DNA from: Schaalia canis
GTDB lineage: Bacteria > Actinomycetota > Actinomycetes > Actinomycetales > Actinomycetaceae
Direction of reading: 5' to 3'
DNA: 64,000 nucleotides
NCBI RefSeq assembly: GCF_003858455.1
Contig: NZ_RQZF01000001.1
Location: 186,001-250,000 of the forward strand
Shown: piece after piece, positions 1 through 9,721 of the stretch
Position numbering within the stretch: position 1 is the stretch's first letter
How the letters are laid out: each line of letters opens with the position of its first letter
Translations under genes and position numbers: made by a program
The notes under the pieces: generated by a model
What the model was told of the DNA's origin: nothing
What the model saw: only the letters and a program-made list of their open reading frames with translations
Databases searched by the model: none

Positions 1-806
1 TTACGTCCGGTCATTTCCTCAACGGCGGCAATGACGGGGTACACCTGATCGATCTCGTACATATTCGGCTTGTCCTGCAAGACGCATGCCAAACGTTCGA
101 GGCCTGCACCGGTGTCGATGGCCTTCTTGTCGAGTTCGCCCAGCAGCGGGTAGTCCTTACCCTGGCCTTCGCCACGCATGTACTGGTCAAAGACGAGGTT
201 CCACAGCTCAAGGTAGCGGTCGCCACCGGGGTCAACGGTTCCGCCAACGGCCTCGGGGCCATAGGCGGGACCGCGGTCGTAGTGCCATTCGGCGCAGGGG
301 CCTGCAGGGCCGGGCTGACCGGTGTCCCAGAAGTTTTCTTCGCGGGGAAGGCGAACGATATGCGCCGGATCAAGGCCGATCTTTCGGGTGAGGATGTCGT
401 AGGATTCTGCGTCCTCGTCCCAGAGAGTGACCCACATGCGGTCGCCGTCAAGACCGTAGAAGCCTTCTTCCTGGGAGCCGGTGAGGAGTTCCCAGGCGAA
501 GTCGATGGCGCCTTCCTTGAAGTAGTCTCCGAAGGAGAAGTTGCCATTCATTTGGAAGAAGGTGCCGTGGCGGGTGGTGCGGCCAACGTTATCAATGTCG
601 TTGGTTCGGATGCAGCGCTGCACGGAGGCTGCGCGAGGCCACGGTGCTGGCTCGACACCGGTGATGTAGGGGATAAAAGGAACCATGCCCGCGATGGTGA
701 ACAGGATCGACGGGTCGGGGGAGATCAGCGGGACGGAGGGGCGGATCTCGTGGTCCTTGGAAGCAAAGTAGTCAAGCCAGCGAGTACGAATCTCAGAGGT
801 GCGCAT
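1..806 (-). CDS. alaS: Alanyl-tRNA synthetase, N-terminal part (gene runs off the left edge)
   Basis: Class II aminoacyl-tRNA synthetase that charges tRNA-Ala in the cytoplasm. The visible 268 codons begin at an ATG (804-806) with MRTSEIRTRWLDYFASKDHE, the typical AlaS N-terminus, followed by the catalytic core including SVPLISPDPSILFT and the VYPVIAAVEEMTGR region near the window edge. The C-terminal tRNA-recognition, editing and C-Ala domains lie outside. It is the last gene of a minus-strand run rarA-rpsD-alaS and is separated from rpsD by a strong hairpin, so it probably has its own promoter in that 107-bp gap. Identification is from sequence recognition of the conserved N-terminal core. 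Confidence 0.95.
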   Translation of the reverse strand, partial: MRTSEIRTRWLDYFASKDHEIRPSVPLISPDPSILFTIAGMVPFIPYITGVEPAPWPRAASVQRCIRTNDIDNVGRTTRHGTFFQMNGNFSFGDYFKEGAIDFAWELLTGSQEEGFYGLDGDRMWVTLWDEDAESYDILTRKIGLDPAHIVRLPREENFWDTGQPGPAGPCAEWHYDRGPAYGPEAVGGTVDPGGDRYLELWNLVFDQYMRGEGQGKDYPLLGELDKKAIDTGAGLERLACVLQDKPNMYEIDQVYPVIAAVEEMTGR

Positions 807-862
807 GAGTCCTCATCTTATACGGCACGGGTGGGTTCAGGAACTTTCGCCTGTGGGAATGG

Positions 863-900
863 ACGGACCCCGCGAGCACGGTGATGCTCCCGGGGTCCGT
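863..900 (-). terminator. Hairpin terminator after rpsD
   Basis: Arms 863-878 and 885-900 pair over 16 bp with a single mismatch and a 6-nt loop. The hairpin starts 13 bp past the rpsD stop. There is no clear U tract, which is common for terminators of high-GC actinobacteria. Confidence 0.7.
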
Positions 901-913
901 CAATAGCGCTTTA

Positions 914-1537
914 TCAGCGAGAGTAGTGTTCGACGACCATCTGGACGTCGCAGGTCACGGGGACCTCAGCGCGCTTGGGGCGACGCACCAGAGTGGCCTT
1001 GAGGCGCTCAAGCTCGACGGACAGGTAATCCGGAACGGCGGGCAGGACGTCACGGTGCACGCCTGCAGCGGCGATCTCGAAGGGAACGGTGGTCTGCGAC
1101 TTGGGCTTGACCTGGATGGTCTGGCCGGGCTTGACGCGGAAGGAGGGGCGGTCAACGATCTTGCCGTCAACCATGATGTGACGGTGAACGACAACCTGAC
1201 GTGCCTGCTGGATGGTGCGAGCGAAGCCTGCACGCAGAACCAGGGCGTCAAGGCGCATTTCGAGGAGCTCAACGAGGTTCTCACCGGTCAGGCCAGCGGT
1301 GCGACGTGCCTCTTCGAAGGCGTGACGCATCTGAGCCTCGCGGATGCCGTACTGAGCACGCAGACGCTGCTTTTCCTTCAGACGAACGGCGTAGTCGGAT
1401 TCCTGGCGACGGCGTGAACGGCCGTGCTCGCCGGGGCCGTAGGGGCGCTTCTCGAAGTAGCGCACTGCCTTAGGGGTGAGTGCAAGACCGAGGGCGCGGG
1501 ATTCGCGCACCTGCTTGCGGGAGCGGTTGCCTGCCAT
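914..1537 (-). CDS. rpsD: 30S ribosomal protein S4
   Basis: Primary 16S rRNA-binding protein that nucleates the 30S body and contributes to translational fidelity. The 207-residue product starts MAGNRSRKQVRESRALG and carries the S4 RNA-binding fold, with the S4 alpha-L motif around residues 95-130 (MRLDALVLRAGFARTIQQAR). Length matches the family. It is the variant lacking the four zinc-binding cysteines at the N-terminus (C-minus type): no CxxC is present. An AGGAAAGG ribosome-binding site sits about 8 nt before the ATG. As in other actinobacteria it stands apart from the alpha operon, here between rarA and alaS. Confidence 0.97.
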   Translation of the reverse strand: MAGNRSRKQVRESRALGLALTPKAVRYFEKRPYGPGEHGRSRRRQESDYAVRLKEKQRLRAQYGIREAQMRHAFEEARRTAGLTGENLVELLEMRLDALVLRAGFARTIQQARQVVVHRHIMVDGKIVDRPSFRVKPGQTIQVKPKSQTTVPFEIAAAGVHRDVLPAVPDYLSVELERLKATLVRRPKRAEVPVTCDVQMVVEHYSR

Positions 1538-1683
1538 AATGGTGGCCCTTTCCTGTTTCTTCTGTCATGCCAGCACCCTTGTGGTACTAGCACGGGGTCA
1601 ACTCCAATCCTTTACCGCTGCGCAGTATCGGATGTCGGCTAAGACCCCAGGGGTTGTTGCCCGCAAAAGGCAACCCTGCAATG

Positions 1684-3027
1684 TTAGCGCATGTTGAGCA
1701 GTTCCTTAATCACCGCTAGGCGCTTCGTGATCATCGCCTCATTCCCATTCTGTGTGGGCGTGTAGTATTCGGTGCCCTGAAGGTCATCGGGCAGGTACTG
1801 CTGCGCGGCTACTGAGTGCGGTGCGTCGTGGGCGTATTGGTAGTCCTGGCCGTGACCGAGCTTCTTTGCTCCCGAGTAGTGGGCATCGCGTAAGTGCCGT
1901 GGTACGGGGCCACCTTTACCGGCGCGCAAGTCGGCTAAGGCCCTATCAATCGCGAGGTAGGCGGCGTTGGACTTTGGTGCCGTAGCGACCGCGACCACGG
2001 CTTCAGCTAAGAGTATCCGAGCCTCGGGCATACCAATCATGGCCACCGCCTGCGCGGCGGCAACTGTGATGCCAAGGATGTCGGGGGCGGCCATGCCGAC
2101 ATCCTCGGCGGCGCAGATCATAATGCGTCGGGCAATGAAGCGAGGGTCCTCCCCCGCTTCGATCATCCGAGCGAGGTAGTGAATGGCTGCGTCCACATCA
2201 GAGCCTCGCATGGATTTAATGAAGGCCGAAGTAACGTCGTAGTGCTGGTCTTGGTCCCAACGCACAAGCGCATGGTTGGCGGCCGCCTCAACGTGGGCAA
2301 CCTCGATTGCAGCGCTTTCCATCTCCGAGGCTGCGCCGGCCGCCGCTTCGAGCAGAGTGAGGGCCTTTCGCGCGTCGGAGCCAGCAAGTCGGACGAGGGC
2401 GTGGCGAGCCGCATCACCGCACTCCCACTTTCCTGCCAGGCCGCGCTCGCTAGCGAGTGCACGGTCAAGCAAAGTGAGGACGTCGGCTTCCTCGAGAGGC
2501 TCAAGGGTGAGGAGCAGTGAGCGCGACAACAGTGGAGAAATCACAGAGAAGGAGGGATTCTCAGTGGTGGCCGCCACCAGCGTCACCCAACGGTTTTCCA
2601 CAGCGGGCAGGAGTGAGTCCTGCTGAGATTTGGAGAAGCGGTGGACCTCATCAACAAAGAGGATGGTTTCCTCTCCCGTTGACATGAGGTGTCGTTTGGC
2701 TGCCGAGACCGCGTCACGAATGTCTTTCACGCCGGAAGATACCGCTGAGATTTCGATAAAACGCCGCCCGGAGGCTTGAGCCACCAGGTAGGCCAGGGTG
2801 GTTTTACCTGTTCCGGGTGGGCCCCACAGGATGACTGACGAGGCCGGTGGCCGTCCCTGCGCTGCGGGAGAAAGGAGGCGACGCAGGGGGGCGCCCTCTC
2901 CGAGAAGGTGGCCCTGGCCGACAACCTCGTCAATCGTGCGGGGACGCATGCGCACGGCCAGGGGTGAGGATGTGGAAAACTCGGGGACTCCTGAGCTGTC
3001 CAGGCTGTGCGCATCGAAAAGGTCCAT
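1684..3027 (-). CDS. rarA: AAA+ ATPase RarA (MgsA), replication-associated recombination protein
   Basis: Clamp-loader-like AAA+ ATPase that acts at stalled replication forks together with SSB and RecA. The 447 residues show Walker [10 protein letters not shown] (about residues 69-77), Walker [10 protein letters not shown] (about 123-131), a sensor-1 region [13 protein letters not shown], and the C-terminal MgsA oligomerisation domain ([20 protein letters not shown] onwards, then [16 protein letters not shown]). Length fits the family. It is followed by rpsD and alaS, the gene order seen in Mycobacterium. The ATG at 3025-3027 is preceded by a short AGGA with only 2 nt spacing, so a nearby alternative start cannot be excluded. 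Confidence 0.93.
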   Translation of the reverse strand: MDLFDAHSLDSSGVPEFSTSSPLAVRMRPRTIDEVVGQGHLLGEGAPLRRLLSPAAQGRPPASSVILWGPPGTGKTTLAYLVAQASGRRFIEISAVSSGVKDIRDAVSAAKRHLMSTGEETILFVDEVHRFSKSQQDSLLPAVENRWVTLVAATTENPSFSVISPLLSRSLLLTLEPLEEADVLTLLDRALASERGLAGKWECGDAARHALVRLAGSDARKALTLLEAAAGAASEMESAAIEVAHVEAAANHALVRWDQDQHYDVTSAFIKSMRGSDVDAAIHYLARMIEAGEDPRFIARRIMICAAEDVGMAAPDILGITVAAAQAVAMIGMPEARILLAEAVVAVATAPKSNAAYLAIDRALADLRAGKGGPVPRHLRDAHYSGAKKLGHGQDYQYAHDAPHSVAAQQYLPDDLQGTEYYTPTQNGNEAMITKRLAVIKELLNMR

Positions 3028-3123
3028 AGTCCTAGCCTAGCCGGATATGTGAGATTTGACTGCCATCAAATAATCCGGTTATCGCCCATGTTTTCATCAG
3101 CACTTACGAATGCGAATGGCGAT

Positions 3124-3135
3124 TTTTGGCCAAAA
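3124..3135. promoter_or_regulatory. 12-bp perfect palindrome in the DUF417 upstream region
   Basis: TTTTGGCCAAAA lies in the AT-rich 240-bp gap between rarA and the DUF417 gene, about 130 bp before that gene's ATG. It could be an operator for either divergent gene; no regulator is encoded nearby. Confidence 0.3.
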
Positions 3136-3267
3136 TGACTCCCCATTACACGAGAATCTATAAGAATTACTAGAACTTAAAAGAGTGAAGGAAAGTGGAA
3201 ACTTTCCTATGCTGAAGAGCGCTAACACGGGGACTAGCCGTCCCCCTTATTCGAAGGACAACATCCT

Positions 3268-3870
3268 ATGAGCACTGCACACTCTTCGAGCCTCTACAGC
3301 CGCTCCCTCCACCTCCTCAGCAACCTGGACCGTATCGGCATGACCATGCTCCGCATCGGTGCCATCGTCGTTCTGGGCTGGATCGGCGTCCTCAAGGTCG
3401 CCCCCTATGAATGCCGCGGCATCGTGCCCTTCATGGCAAACTCGCCTTTCTTTAGCTGGATGCTGAACGATCCGGCAAACTACGCGGCCAACAAGATGCC
3501 TGAAGGCGCCGTTGACCCCGCCAAGGAAGCGTGGCACATTGCTAACGGTACCTACCCTGCCGCTTACTTCGTCGGCATCACCATCGTGGTCATCGCTGTC
3601 CTTCTTGCCGCGCACTGGTTCTCCCCCACCCTGGGCGCCCTCGGTGGCGTGCTGCTCTTTGGCATGTCCCTGGTGACACTGTCCTTCCTCATCACCACCC
3701 CCGAGGTCTGGGTGCCTGACCTGGGCGACCAGCACCACGGCTTCCCCTACCTGGCAGTTCCCGGCCGCCTGGTCATTAAAGACGCCATTATGTTGGGCGC
3801 GTCCATCGTTCTTGCCTCCGAATCAGCAAAGAAAGCTCTGGCGAAGATGGAAACCCGCCGCGCAGCCTGA
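3268..3870 (+). CDS. DUF417 (YkgB/RclC-like) integral membrane protein
   Basis: The 200-residue product has four hydrophobic segments (about residues 30-50, 105-125, 128-150 and 172-188) and the DUF417 pattern, including VLGWIGVLKVAPYECRGIVP near the first helix and the acidic and tryptophan-rich loop after it. The family includes E. coli RclC of the reactive-chlorine resistance operon, but its biochemical role is not established, so oxidative-stress function is only suggested. It is a single-gene unit on the plus strand inside minus-strand genes, with a GAAGGA site about 9 nt before the ATG and a bidirectional hairpin downstream. Confidence 0.85.
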   Translation: MSTAHSSSLYSRSLHLLSNLDRIGMTMLRIGAIVVLGWIGVLKVAPYECRGIVPFMANSPFFSWMLNDPANYAANKMPEGAVDPAKEAWHIANGTYPAAYFVGITIVVIAVLLAAHWFSPTLGALGGVLLFGMSLVTLSFLITTPEVWVPDLGDQHHGFPYLAVPGRLVIKDAIMLGASIVLASESAKKALAKMETRRAA

Positions 3871-3922
3871 TTTCAGGTAGCTCGCAGCCTGAGTAACAGG
3901 CCCGCTTGACGAGCAACACTAT

Positions 3923-3951
3923 GGGGCGTGCATCATTGCGATGCACGCCCC
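3923..3951. terminator. Bidirectional hairpin terminator between DUF417 gene and trhO
   Basis: Arms 3923-3933 and 3941-3951 pair perfectly over 11 bp with a 7-nt loop. It lies between two convergent genes and can serve both; AAAGTTT follows on the plus strand. Confidence 0.75.
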
Positions 3952-4001
3952 AAAGTTTCATTGCCTACACCTCAACATTCAAGAGGGTGCCACGAAAGAA
4001 A

Positions 4002-4901
4002 TTAGACCACGGCTAAGTTGTGTTCCGGGCAACTCACCGTACCGCAGGCCTCACAGCACAGCAGGCGCTTACGGCACGCCAGATCCGTGCAATTAGCCAG
4101 ACGATTCGTTGGTTTACCACAGGAATCACAGGTAGATAAGACCGCTGCACCAGGGGCGAAATCCATGACCTCACGCCCATCAAAGACCGCTAACGAGCCT
4201 TCCCATAGACCGTCATTGCCGTAGGCCTCGCCGTAGCGAACGATACCGCCATCCATCTGGTAGACCTCGGTGAAGCCACGCTTTTTCATCATGGCGGAGA
4301 GCAATTCGCAGCGAATACCGCCCGTGCAGTAGGTGACGACGGGTTTGTCTTTAATGTCGTCGTATTTGCCGGATTCAATCTCGGCAATGAAGTCATGACT
4401 GGTGCGCACATCGGGAATAATCGCACCCTTAAAACGGCCAATGCGGGCCTCCCAGGCGTTACGCCCGTCAAAGAACACCACCTCATCGCCGCGTTCGTCG
4501 ACAAGCTGGTGAAGCTCGTGGGGTTTAAGGTGCGTGCCGCCACCGATCACGCCATTGGCACCAACCTCAACATCATCAGGGGCGCCGAAGGAGACGACCT
4601 CGTCACGGACTTTCACGGACAGGCGTGGGAAATCCACGCTCATGCCATCAGCATCCAAGCCCGTTCCCTCACTCCATTTAAAGTCGATATCGCGGAAGGC
4701 CGGATATTCGCGAGTCTTGCGGCGATAGATCTTCATCGCTTCAAGCTCGCCACCCACAGTGCCGTTAAAACCATAACGCGAGATGAGGATGCGGCCGCGC
4801 AAGCCCAAACCCTCGCACAGATCGCGCTGCCACAGGCGCAGTGCTTCCGGGTCAGGAATGGGGGCGAATGCGTAGTAGAGCAAAATCTTTGAAACGGCCA
4901 C
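4002..4901 (-). CDS. trhO: tRNA uridine-34 hydroxylase TrhO (rhodanese family, YceA-like)
   Basis: TrhO proteins make 5-hydroxyuridine at the wobble position of certain tRNAs in an oxygen-dependent manner. The 299 residues comprise an N-terminal acylphosphatase-like region ([20 protein letters not shown]), a central rhodanese domain with the catalytic loop [11 protein letters not shown] (cysteine about residue 190), and a C-terminal cysteine-rich zinc-binding segment ([14 protein letters not shown] and [13 protein letters not shown]). The last segment is typical of the longer YceA-type proteins. It is monocistronic. The ATG is followed directly by the conserved N-terminus, which supports the chosen start. 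Confidence 0.92.
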   Translation of the reverse strand: MAVSKILLYYAFAPIPDPEALRLWQRDLCEGLGLRGRILISRYGFNGTVGGELEAMKIYRRKTREYPAFRDIDFKWSEGTGLDADGMSVDFPRLSVKVRDEVVSFGAPDDVEVGANGVIGGGTHLKPHELHQLVDERGDEVVFFDGRNAWEARIGRFKGAIIPDVRTSHDFIAEIESGKYDDIKDKPVVTYCTGGIRCELLSAMMKKRGFTEVYQMDGGIVRYGEAYGNDGLWEGSLAVFDGREVMDFAPGAAVLSTCDSCGKPTNRLANCTDLACRKRLLCCEACGTVSCPEHNLAVV

Positions 4902-4955
4902 AGGGGTCCTCCGCTAGAACGAAACTGAGGGAACGATGTGCCCCTACAGGGTAAC

Positions 4956-4991
4956 GCACGCGGCGCAGTGGAGTTTCACTGCGCCGCGTGC
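4956..4991 (-). terminator. Hairpin terminator after the YciO-type gene
   Basis: Perfect 15-bp arms (4956-4970 and 4977-4991) with a 6-nt loop lie between the stop of the YciO-type gene and the trhO start. Confidence 0.8.
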
Positions 4992-5035
4992 ATGAGCTGA
5001 GGTATTGCCCTCAAGAAAGAAAGTATTTGAAAAGA

Positions 5036-5653
5036 TTATTCGAAGAGGTCGGTATCGCCTGCTCCCTTGCGAACCACTACCGGGGCACCTTCGCTGAAAT
5101 CAATGACCGTTGTCGGCTCAGCTTCACCAACGGGGCCAACAAGAACCAGGTCGACTTGCTTGCCGATGCGCTCATCAACCTCAAAACCGTCGGTGAGGGG
5201 TTCGTCCTCGCCGGGCATGATGAGCGTGGAGCACAGGATCGCCTCCCCCATCGCTTCAACAAGCCGTTGGGTGATGACATGGTCGGGGATGCGCACGCCA
5301 ACCGTGTGCTTCTTCTTATTGAGCGTCATACGGGGCACTTCCTTTGTGCCCTTGAGGATGAAGGTATAGGCACCGGGTGTCAGCGCTTTGATCGTGCGGA
5401 ACTCCGAGTTACCGACGATCACGAGTTCACCAAGTTGGGCGAAGGAGTGGCACAGTAGGGAGAAGTTGTGCTTGTCGTCGAGTTTGCGGATGGAGCGGAT
5501 GACGTCCATGCCGTCCTTGTTACCAAGGGCAGTCGCAATGGCATAGCCAGAATCCGTGGGCAGGGCGATGGTACCACCTTGCTTGAGGATGTCGACGGCT
5601 CGCGTGATGAAACGGGGCTGAGGGTTTTCTGGGTGCATCTCTACGTACGACAT
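5036..5653 (-). CDS. yciO: YciO-type protein of the Sua5/YciO/YrdC family
   Basis: The 205-residue product has the YrdC-like fold seen in L-threonylcarbamoyladenylate synthases, which supply the precursor for t6A37 modification of tRNA. Motifs PTDSGYAIATAL (about 35-46) and SIRKLDDKHNFSLLC (about 56-70) are those of the YciO branch rather than of TsaC or full-length Sua5, and no Sua5 C-terminal domain is present. Whether it is the main t6A enzyme is therefore uncertain. An upstream extension stays open, but the ATG at 5651-5653 (MSYVEMHPENPQPRFITRA) fits the family and has GGAG just before it. Confidence 0.85.
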   Translation of the reverse strand: MSYVEMHPENPQPRFITRAVDILKQGGTIALPTDSGYAIATALGNKDGMDVIRSIRKLDDKHNFSLLCHSFAQLGELVIVGNSEFRTIKALTPGAYTFILKGTKEVPRMTLNKKKHTVGVRIPDHVITQRLVEAMGEAILCSTLIMPGEDEPLTDGFEVDERIGKQVDLVLVGPVGEAEPTTVIDFSEGAPVVVRKGAGDTDLFE

Positions 5654-5826
5654 GGCTCCATTGTGCCCTAGGTCACTGAATTGTGCCAGACCTGAAACAC
5701 CCTTCCGCACGCATGTGCGGGCAGAAACGAACTGTGCTGCAACGCTGCCACATGAGACTCTGTGCACCCCGCATTTCCACAGCTCTATAAAGCATTGAGG
5801 CTATTCGGTATCGAGGGCGCTAATTA

Positions 5827-5882
5827 TGCGTCGTGTTGTTAATTGTGCGCCGTGTGCGGCGCACAATTAACAACAAGACGCA
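5827..5882. repeat. 56-nt near-perfect palindrome (26-bp arms, 4-nt loop)
   Basis: Arms 5827-5852 and 5857-5882 are complementary with a single mismatch (5833 versus 5876) and only TGTG between them. The arms are partly AT-rich (TTGTTAATTGTG) and partly GC-rich (GCGCCG). It lies about 175 bp upstream of the YciO-type gene and 45 bp beyond the aspS terminator, so it is not that gene's terminator. It may be a REP- or MITE-like element, an operator or an extra transcription barrier. Confidence 0.75.
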
Positions 5883-5920
5883 GTTTTATCACTGGGGACT
5901 CTTTCTTGGGTTATCGGACA

Positions 5921-5957
5921 GAAAAAGGGCCACGCGGGAATTCTTCCCGCGCGGCCC
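5921..5957 (-). terminator. Intrinsic terminator of aspS
   Basis: Arms 5927-5940 and 5944-5957 pair over 14 bp with one mismatch and a 3-nt loop. On the minus strand the hairpin is followed by a U tract (5921-5926), a classic factor-independent terminator. Confidence 0.85.
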
Positions 5958-6029
5958 CTCTCAGCCCTGCTCAGCGATTGACAATCATCGCTTGGCAGAG
6001 CCTGATAGCCGCTCAGCAGAGCTCAACAC

Positions 6030-7874
6030 TCACTCAGCAGCAGCAGCCTCGCCAGCTTCGGCTTTGTCGCCCTCAGCCTTTTCTGCCTCTGCCTCTTCGC
6101 CACGCTTCTTCGGCTTAGCGTCCACGCCGGCTTCCTTACGCTGCTCGGGCGTAATGGGGGCAGGAGCCTCGGTCAGCGGGTCGTAACCGCCACCGGACTT
6201 GGGGAAGGCAATGACGTCACGGATGGACTCAGCCTTGGTCAACAGGGACACGATACGATCCCAACCGAAGGCAAGGCCACCGTGAGGGGGCGCGCCGAAC
6301 TTGAAGGCATCCAGCAGGAAGCCGAACTTCTCCTGAGCCTCTTCCTCGCCAATACCCATCACCTTGAACACGCGCTCTTGCACGTCGCGGCGGTGAATAC
6401 GAACAGAGCCACCACCAATTTCATTGCCGTTGCAGACAATGTCATAGGCGTAAGCCAGGGCGTTGCCCGGATCCTCATCAAACTTGTCCAGCCATTCGGG
6501 CTTGGGCGACGTGAAGGCGTGGTGCACGGCGGTCCAGGCGGAGTTGCCCAGGGCCACGTCGCCGTCAGCCTCGGCAGCGCCGGTGGGCTTGAACAGGGGT
6601 GCGTCAACAACCCAGGTGAAAGCCCAGGCGTCAGGATCAATGAGGTCGCAACGCTTGCCGACTTCCAGGCGCACGGCGCCCAGAAGCTCGCGGGTCGGAT
6701 CAGCCTTACCGGCACCGAAGAAGATGCAGTCGCCAGGGTTGGCACCGGTTGCGGCAGCCAGTCCCTCACGCTCAGCGTCAGTCAGGTTCTTCGCAACGGG
6801 GCCACCCAGGGTGCCGTCCTCGGCAATGGTGACGTAGGCCAGGCCCTTAGCGCCGCGCGCCTTAGCCCATTCCTGCCACTTGTCGAAGGTGCGTCGAGGC
6901 TGGGAAGCACCACCGGGCATGACCACAGCGCCGACATACTCGTTCTGGAACACGCGGAAGGAGGTGTCCTTAAAGTATTCGGTGAGGTCCACCAGCTCCA
7001 GGCCAAAACGCAGGTCGGGCTTGTCCGAACCGTAGCGCTCCATAGCCTCCTTGAAAGGCATGCGCGGCAGCGGGGTGGGCAGGTCGACGCCAATAAGTGC
7101 CCACACCTCCTTGAGGATGTCTTCAGCAACGGCGATCACGTCGTCCTGCTCAACGAAGCTCATCTCCAGGTCAAGCTGGGTGAACTCAGGCTGACGGTCG
7201 GCGCGGAAGTCCTCGTCGCGGTAGCAGCGGGCGATCTGGTAGTAGCGCTCCATACCGCCCACCATGAGCAACTGCTTGAAAAGCTGAGGAGATTGCGGCA
7301 GTGCGTACCACGAGCCGGGTGACAGACGCGCGGGCACGAGGAAGTCGCGGGCACCCTCGGGGGTGGAGCGGGTCAGGGTCGGGGTCTCGACCTCAACGAA
7401 GTCGTGGGAGTCCAAGACACGGCGGGCGGCCTGGGACACTTTGGAGCGCAGGCGGATTGCGTGCTGCATGGAGGCGCGGCGCAGATCCAAGAAGCGGTAC
7501 TTCAGGCGGGTTTCCTCACCAACATTGCCCGAGTCTTCAGCGTGCGCGGACACCTGGAAAGGCAGGGGTGCTGCGGTGTTAAGGATGGTGATGTCATCAC
7601 CCATGATCTCAATGGCACCGGTGGAAAGATTGGGGTTTTCGTTGCCTTCTGGACGGGCACAGACCTCGCCAGTGACCTGGAGGACGTACTCGGAGCGGAG
7701 CTCGTGGGCAACGGATTCGTCGCGGACAACCACCTGGACAATGCCAGAGGCGTCGCGCAGATCCACGAATGCGACACCACCATGGTCACGGCGGCGGTCT
7801 ACCCAGCCGGCAAGGGTGACGGTCTGGCCAACTTTATCCAGGCCAAGGGTGTCGATGTTGTGAGTGCGCAGCAC
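6030..7874 (-). CDS. aspS: Aspartyl-tRNA synthetase (bacterial type)
   Basis: Class IIb synthetase that charges tRNA-Asp, and in organisms without AsnRS also tRNA-Asn. Domains: anticodon-binding OB fold (about residues 1-105), catalytic core with motif 2 [18 protein letters not shown], the bacterial GAD insertion (about 290-420), and motif 3 [13 protein letters not shown] near residue 545. The C-terminus ends in a Lys/Glu/Ala-rich tail. The frame is open further upstream, but the GTG at 7872-7874 has AAAGGA 7 nt before it and begins [11 protein letters not shown], matching family N-termini, giving 614 aa. In many actinobacteria aspS sits just after hisS; here the two are about 27 kb apart. 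Confidence 0.95.
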   Translation of the reverse strand: MLRTHNIDTLGLDKVGQTVTLAGWVDRRRDHGGVAFVDLRDASGIVQVVVRDESVAHELRSEYVLQVTGEVCARPEGNENPNLSTGAIEIMGDDITILNTAAPLPFQVSAHAEDSGNVGEETRLKYRFLDLRRASMQHAIRLRSKVSQAARRVLDSHDFVEVETPTLTRSTPEGARDFLVPARLSPGSWYALPQSPQLFKQLLMVGGMERYYQIARCYRDEDFRADRQPEFTQLDLEMSFVEQDDVIAVAEDILKEVWALIGVDLPTPLPRMPFKEAMERYGSDKPDLRFGLELVDLTEYFKDTSFRVFQNEYVGAVVMPGGASQPRRTFDKWQEWAKARGAKGLAYVTIAEDGTLGGPVAKNLTDAEREGLAAATGANPGDCIFFGAGKADPTRELLGAVRLEVGKRCDLIDPDAWAFTWVVDAPLFKPTGAAEADGDVALGNSAWTAVHHAFTSPKPEWLDKFDEDPGNALAYAYDIVCNGNEIGGGSVRIHRRDVQERVFKVMGIGEEEAQEKFGFLLDAFKFGAPPHGGLAFGWDRIVSLLTKAESIRDVIAFPKSGGGYDPLTEAPAPITPEQRKEAGVDAKPKKRGEEAEAEKAEGDKAEAGEAAAAE

Positions 7875-7973
7875 AGTTATTCCTTTCGTAGTTACCATCC
7901 GCGAGACGGGCGGCGGCACCGAATATTCTACGCCCTTTGCACCCCTGCCCCAGCACATGAGACGATCCTTACC

Positions 7974-9467
7974 ATGACGTCTTCGCCACCTTTATCCTCT
8001 GTTCCTTCGCCCGAAAAGGGTGCGACCACTCCCGCATCCGAAACACACCAGGAGCAGACGGGGGCGACGGAAAAGACCACGTTTGCCACTCCCACCCGCT
8101 GGTCGCCTCAGGAAATCACGCTGCTGATCGGCTCGGTAGCGCTCATTACACTGGGGGCTTTTGAGTCGCTGGCAACGACAACGATCATGCCGCGCGTCGT
8201 CACCGACCTTGGGGCTCAGACGTGGTTTTCGGTGGCCTCGGGTGCGGCGCTGACCGCCCAATTAGTTGCTGTCGTGATCGCAGGCTCACTGTCTGATTCA
8301 CGAGGCGCCCGCCCGGTACTGTGGGCCGGTATCCTCTCCTTCAATGTCGGCTTGGTTTTGTGCGCTGTCGCCCCGCATGTGGCCATCTTTGTTATCGGCC
8401 GCCTGCTGCAGGGCCTGGGCATGGGCCTACTGATCGTGCCCCTGTATGTTCTTATTGGCGCGATCGCCTCCGAGCCGCACCGCCCAACTTTCTTCGCTGC
8501 GTTCTCTCTGGCATGGCTCGTTCCTGCCTTGATTGGCCCCGCGATTGCAGGGTGGGTGGCTGATACCTTCGGCTGGCGTATCGTCTTTGGTGCTGTGCCG
8601 GCAATTGCCCTTATCGCAGTCTTTCCATTGTTGCCGTTGCTCCGCCAGATTCCGCCGCCGTCGGCCGAGGCACACACCACGGGAGCTTTATCTCTGACAA
8701 CGCTGACATCCCTGGCATTGGCCGGTGGCGTAGGTGTCTTTGCGCTGCAATTGTCGGGCGCATTATCCGGCGCGCCAATGCTGATTCTCGCCGTCACGGG
8801 GCTTGTTTTTTCGATCTATGCGCTTCCTCGCCTGCTGCCTCGTGGTTTGTTCCGTGCCCGTGTTGGGCTTGCGTCAGTCATTGGCGTGAGGCTTTTTCTC
8901 ATGGCTGCCTTCATAGGAGGCACGGCCTTCCTTCCCTTGCTTCTCGTTGAGGTTCACGGATGGGCTGCGAAGGAGGCCGCACTGGTGGTCACTTTAGGTA
9001 CGGTGGGCTGGTCAGTGACCGCTGCCATTCAGGCCCGCATCCGTGCTGAGAAAGCACGCGAGAACCTGCCCCTTATTGGTGCCATTCTTATGGCAGTTGG
9101 GCTGAGTCTGATTGCGACGCTGACCTCCCCGAGCACGCCCGTATTCATCGGCGCTGCAGGTGCTCTGCTCATGAGTGGGGGTGCAGGTTTTGCGCACTCA
9201 ACGATCTCCGTTGTCGCTTTGGCCGTGACGCCCCAGCACAAGCACGGCAAAGTCTCATCCTGGCTGCAGGTTGCTGACGCGGCGGGTTCTGCTCTGCAGC
9301 TCGCGGTGACATCGGTTGTTCTCTTCGCGTGGTCACACCTGGCGATTGCCAATCAGATCGCATGGACCTACGCTCCGGCAGTTGTGCTGGCTGTCGTATC
9401 AGCATTGATTGCTGTGTTCTACGCGCTGCGTGGCCGTCGGCCGGTGAGGGATGTCACCGGCGCCTAA
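7974..9467 (+). CDS. MFS drug-resistance-type efflux transporter
   Basis: A major facilitator superfamily permease of 497 residues with about 14 hydrophobic segments, typical of the DHA2 family of proton-coupled multidrug exporters. After a polar 50-residue N-terminus comes the first helix ([26 protein letters not shown]) and the MFS signature loop [16 protein letters not shown] (about 100-115), then [19 protein letters not shown] and [23 protein letters not shown], resembling motif C. The substrate cannot be told. It is divergent from aspS across 99 bp. An in-frame extension upstream lies inside aspS antisense and is not used; the ATG at 7974 is chosen. Confidence 0.88.
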   Translation: MTSSPPLSSVPSPEKGATTPASETHQEQTGATEKTTFATPTRWSPQEITLLIGSVALITLGAFESLATTTIMPRVVTDLGAQTWFSVASGAALTAQLVAVVIAGSLSDSRGARPVLWAGILSFNVGLVLCAVAPHVAIFVIGRLLQGLGMGLLIVPLYVLIGAIASEPHRPTFFAAFSLAWLVPALIGPAIAGWVADTFGWRIVFGAVPAIALIAVFPLLPLLRQIPPPSAEAHTTGALSLTTLTSLALAGGVGVFALQLSGALSGAPMLILAVTGLVFSIYALPRLLPRGLFRARVGLASVIGVRLFLMAAFIGGTAFLPLLLVEVHGWAAKEAALVVTLGTVGWSVTAAIQARIRAEKARENLPLIGAILMAVGLSLIATLTSPSTPVFIGAAGALLMSGGAGFAHSTISVVALAVTPQHKHGKVSSWLQVADAAGSALQLAVTSVVLFAWSHLAIANQIAWTYAPAVVLAVVSALIAVFYALRGRRPVRDVTGA

Positions 9468-9721
9468 TCGTGGTTTTCTGCCCAGTTCCCGGTAGTGTTA
9501 TGGGGCGATGAGGCGCAGCCCCACAGTGATGGTGACCGGCAGAAAGTGACCGGTGAGTGTTGTTGGTGAGTTGAGGCCGCGCTGAAGGTCTCCATGGACC
9601 CAGCCGTGGCACATGCCCCGGTTTCGACCCCACAATTCCAGCCCAGCCCCTCCCTCACATTCCTTTGCGTAGAGGGCGGATTGTGCTGCGCGCTGGCCAG
9701 CCACGAAAGATGACACCATTC

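Noticed and set aside
1640-1680. Possible terminator after rarA
   Set aside because: Only a 6-bp GTTGCC/GGCAAC stem was found, too weak to call.
7404-7973. Upstream in-frame extension of the MFS transporter
   Set aside because: The extension lies antisense within aspS and starts at a TTG. The ATG at 7974 gives a normal MFS N-terminus.
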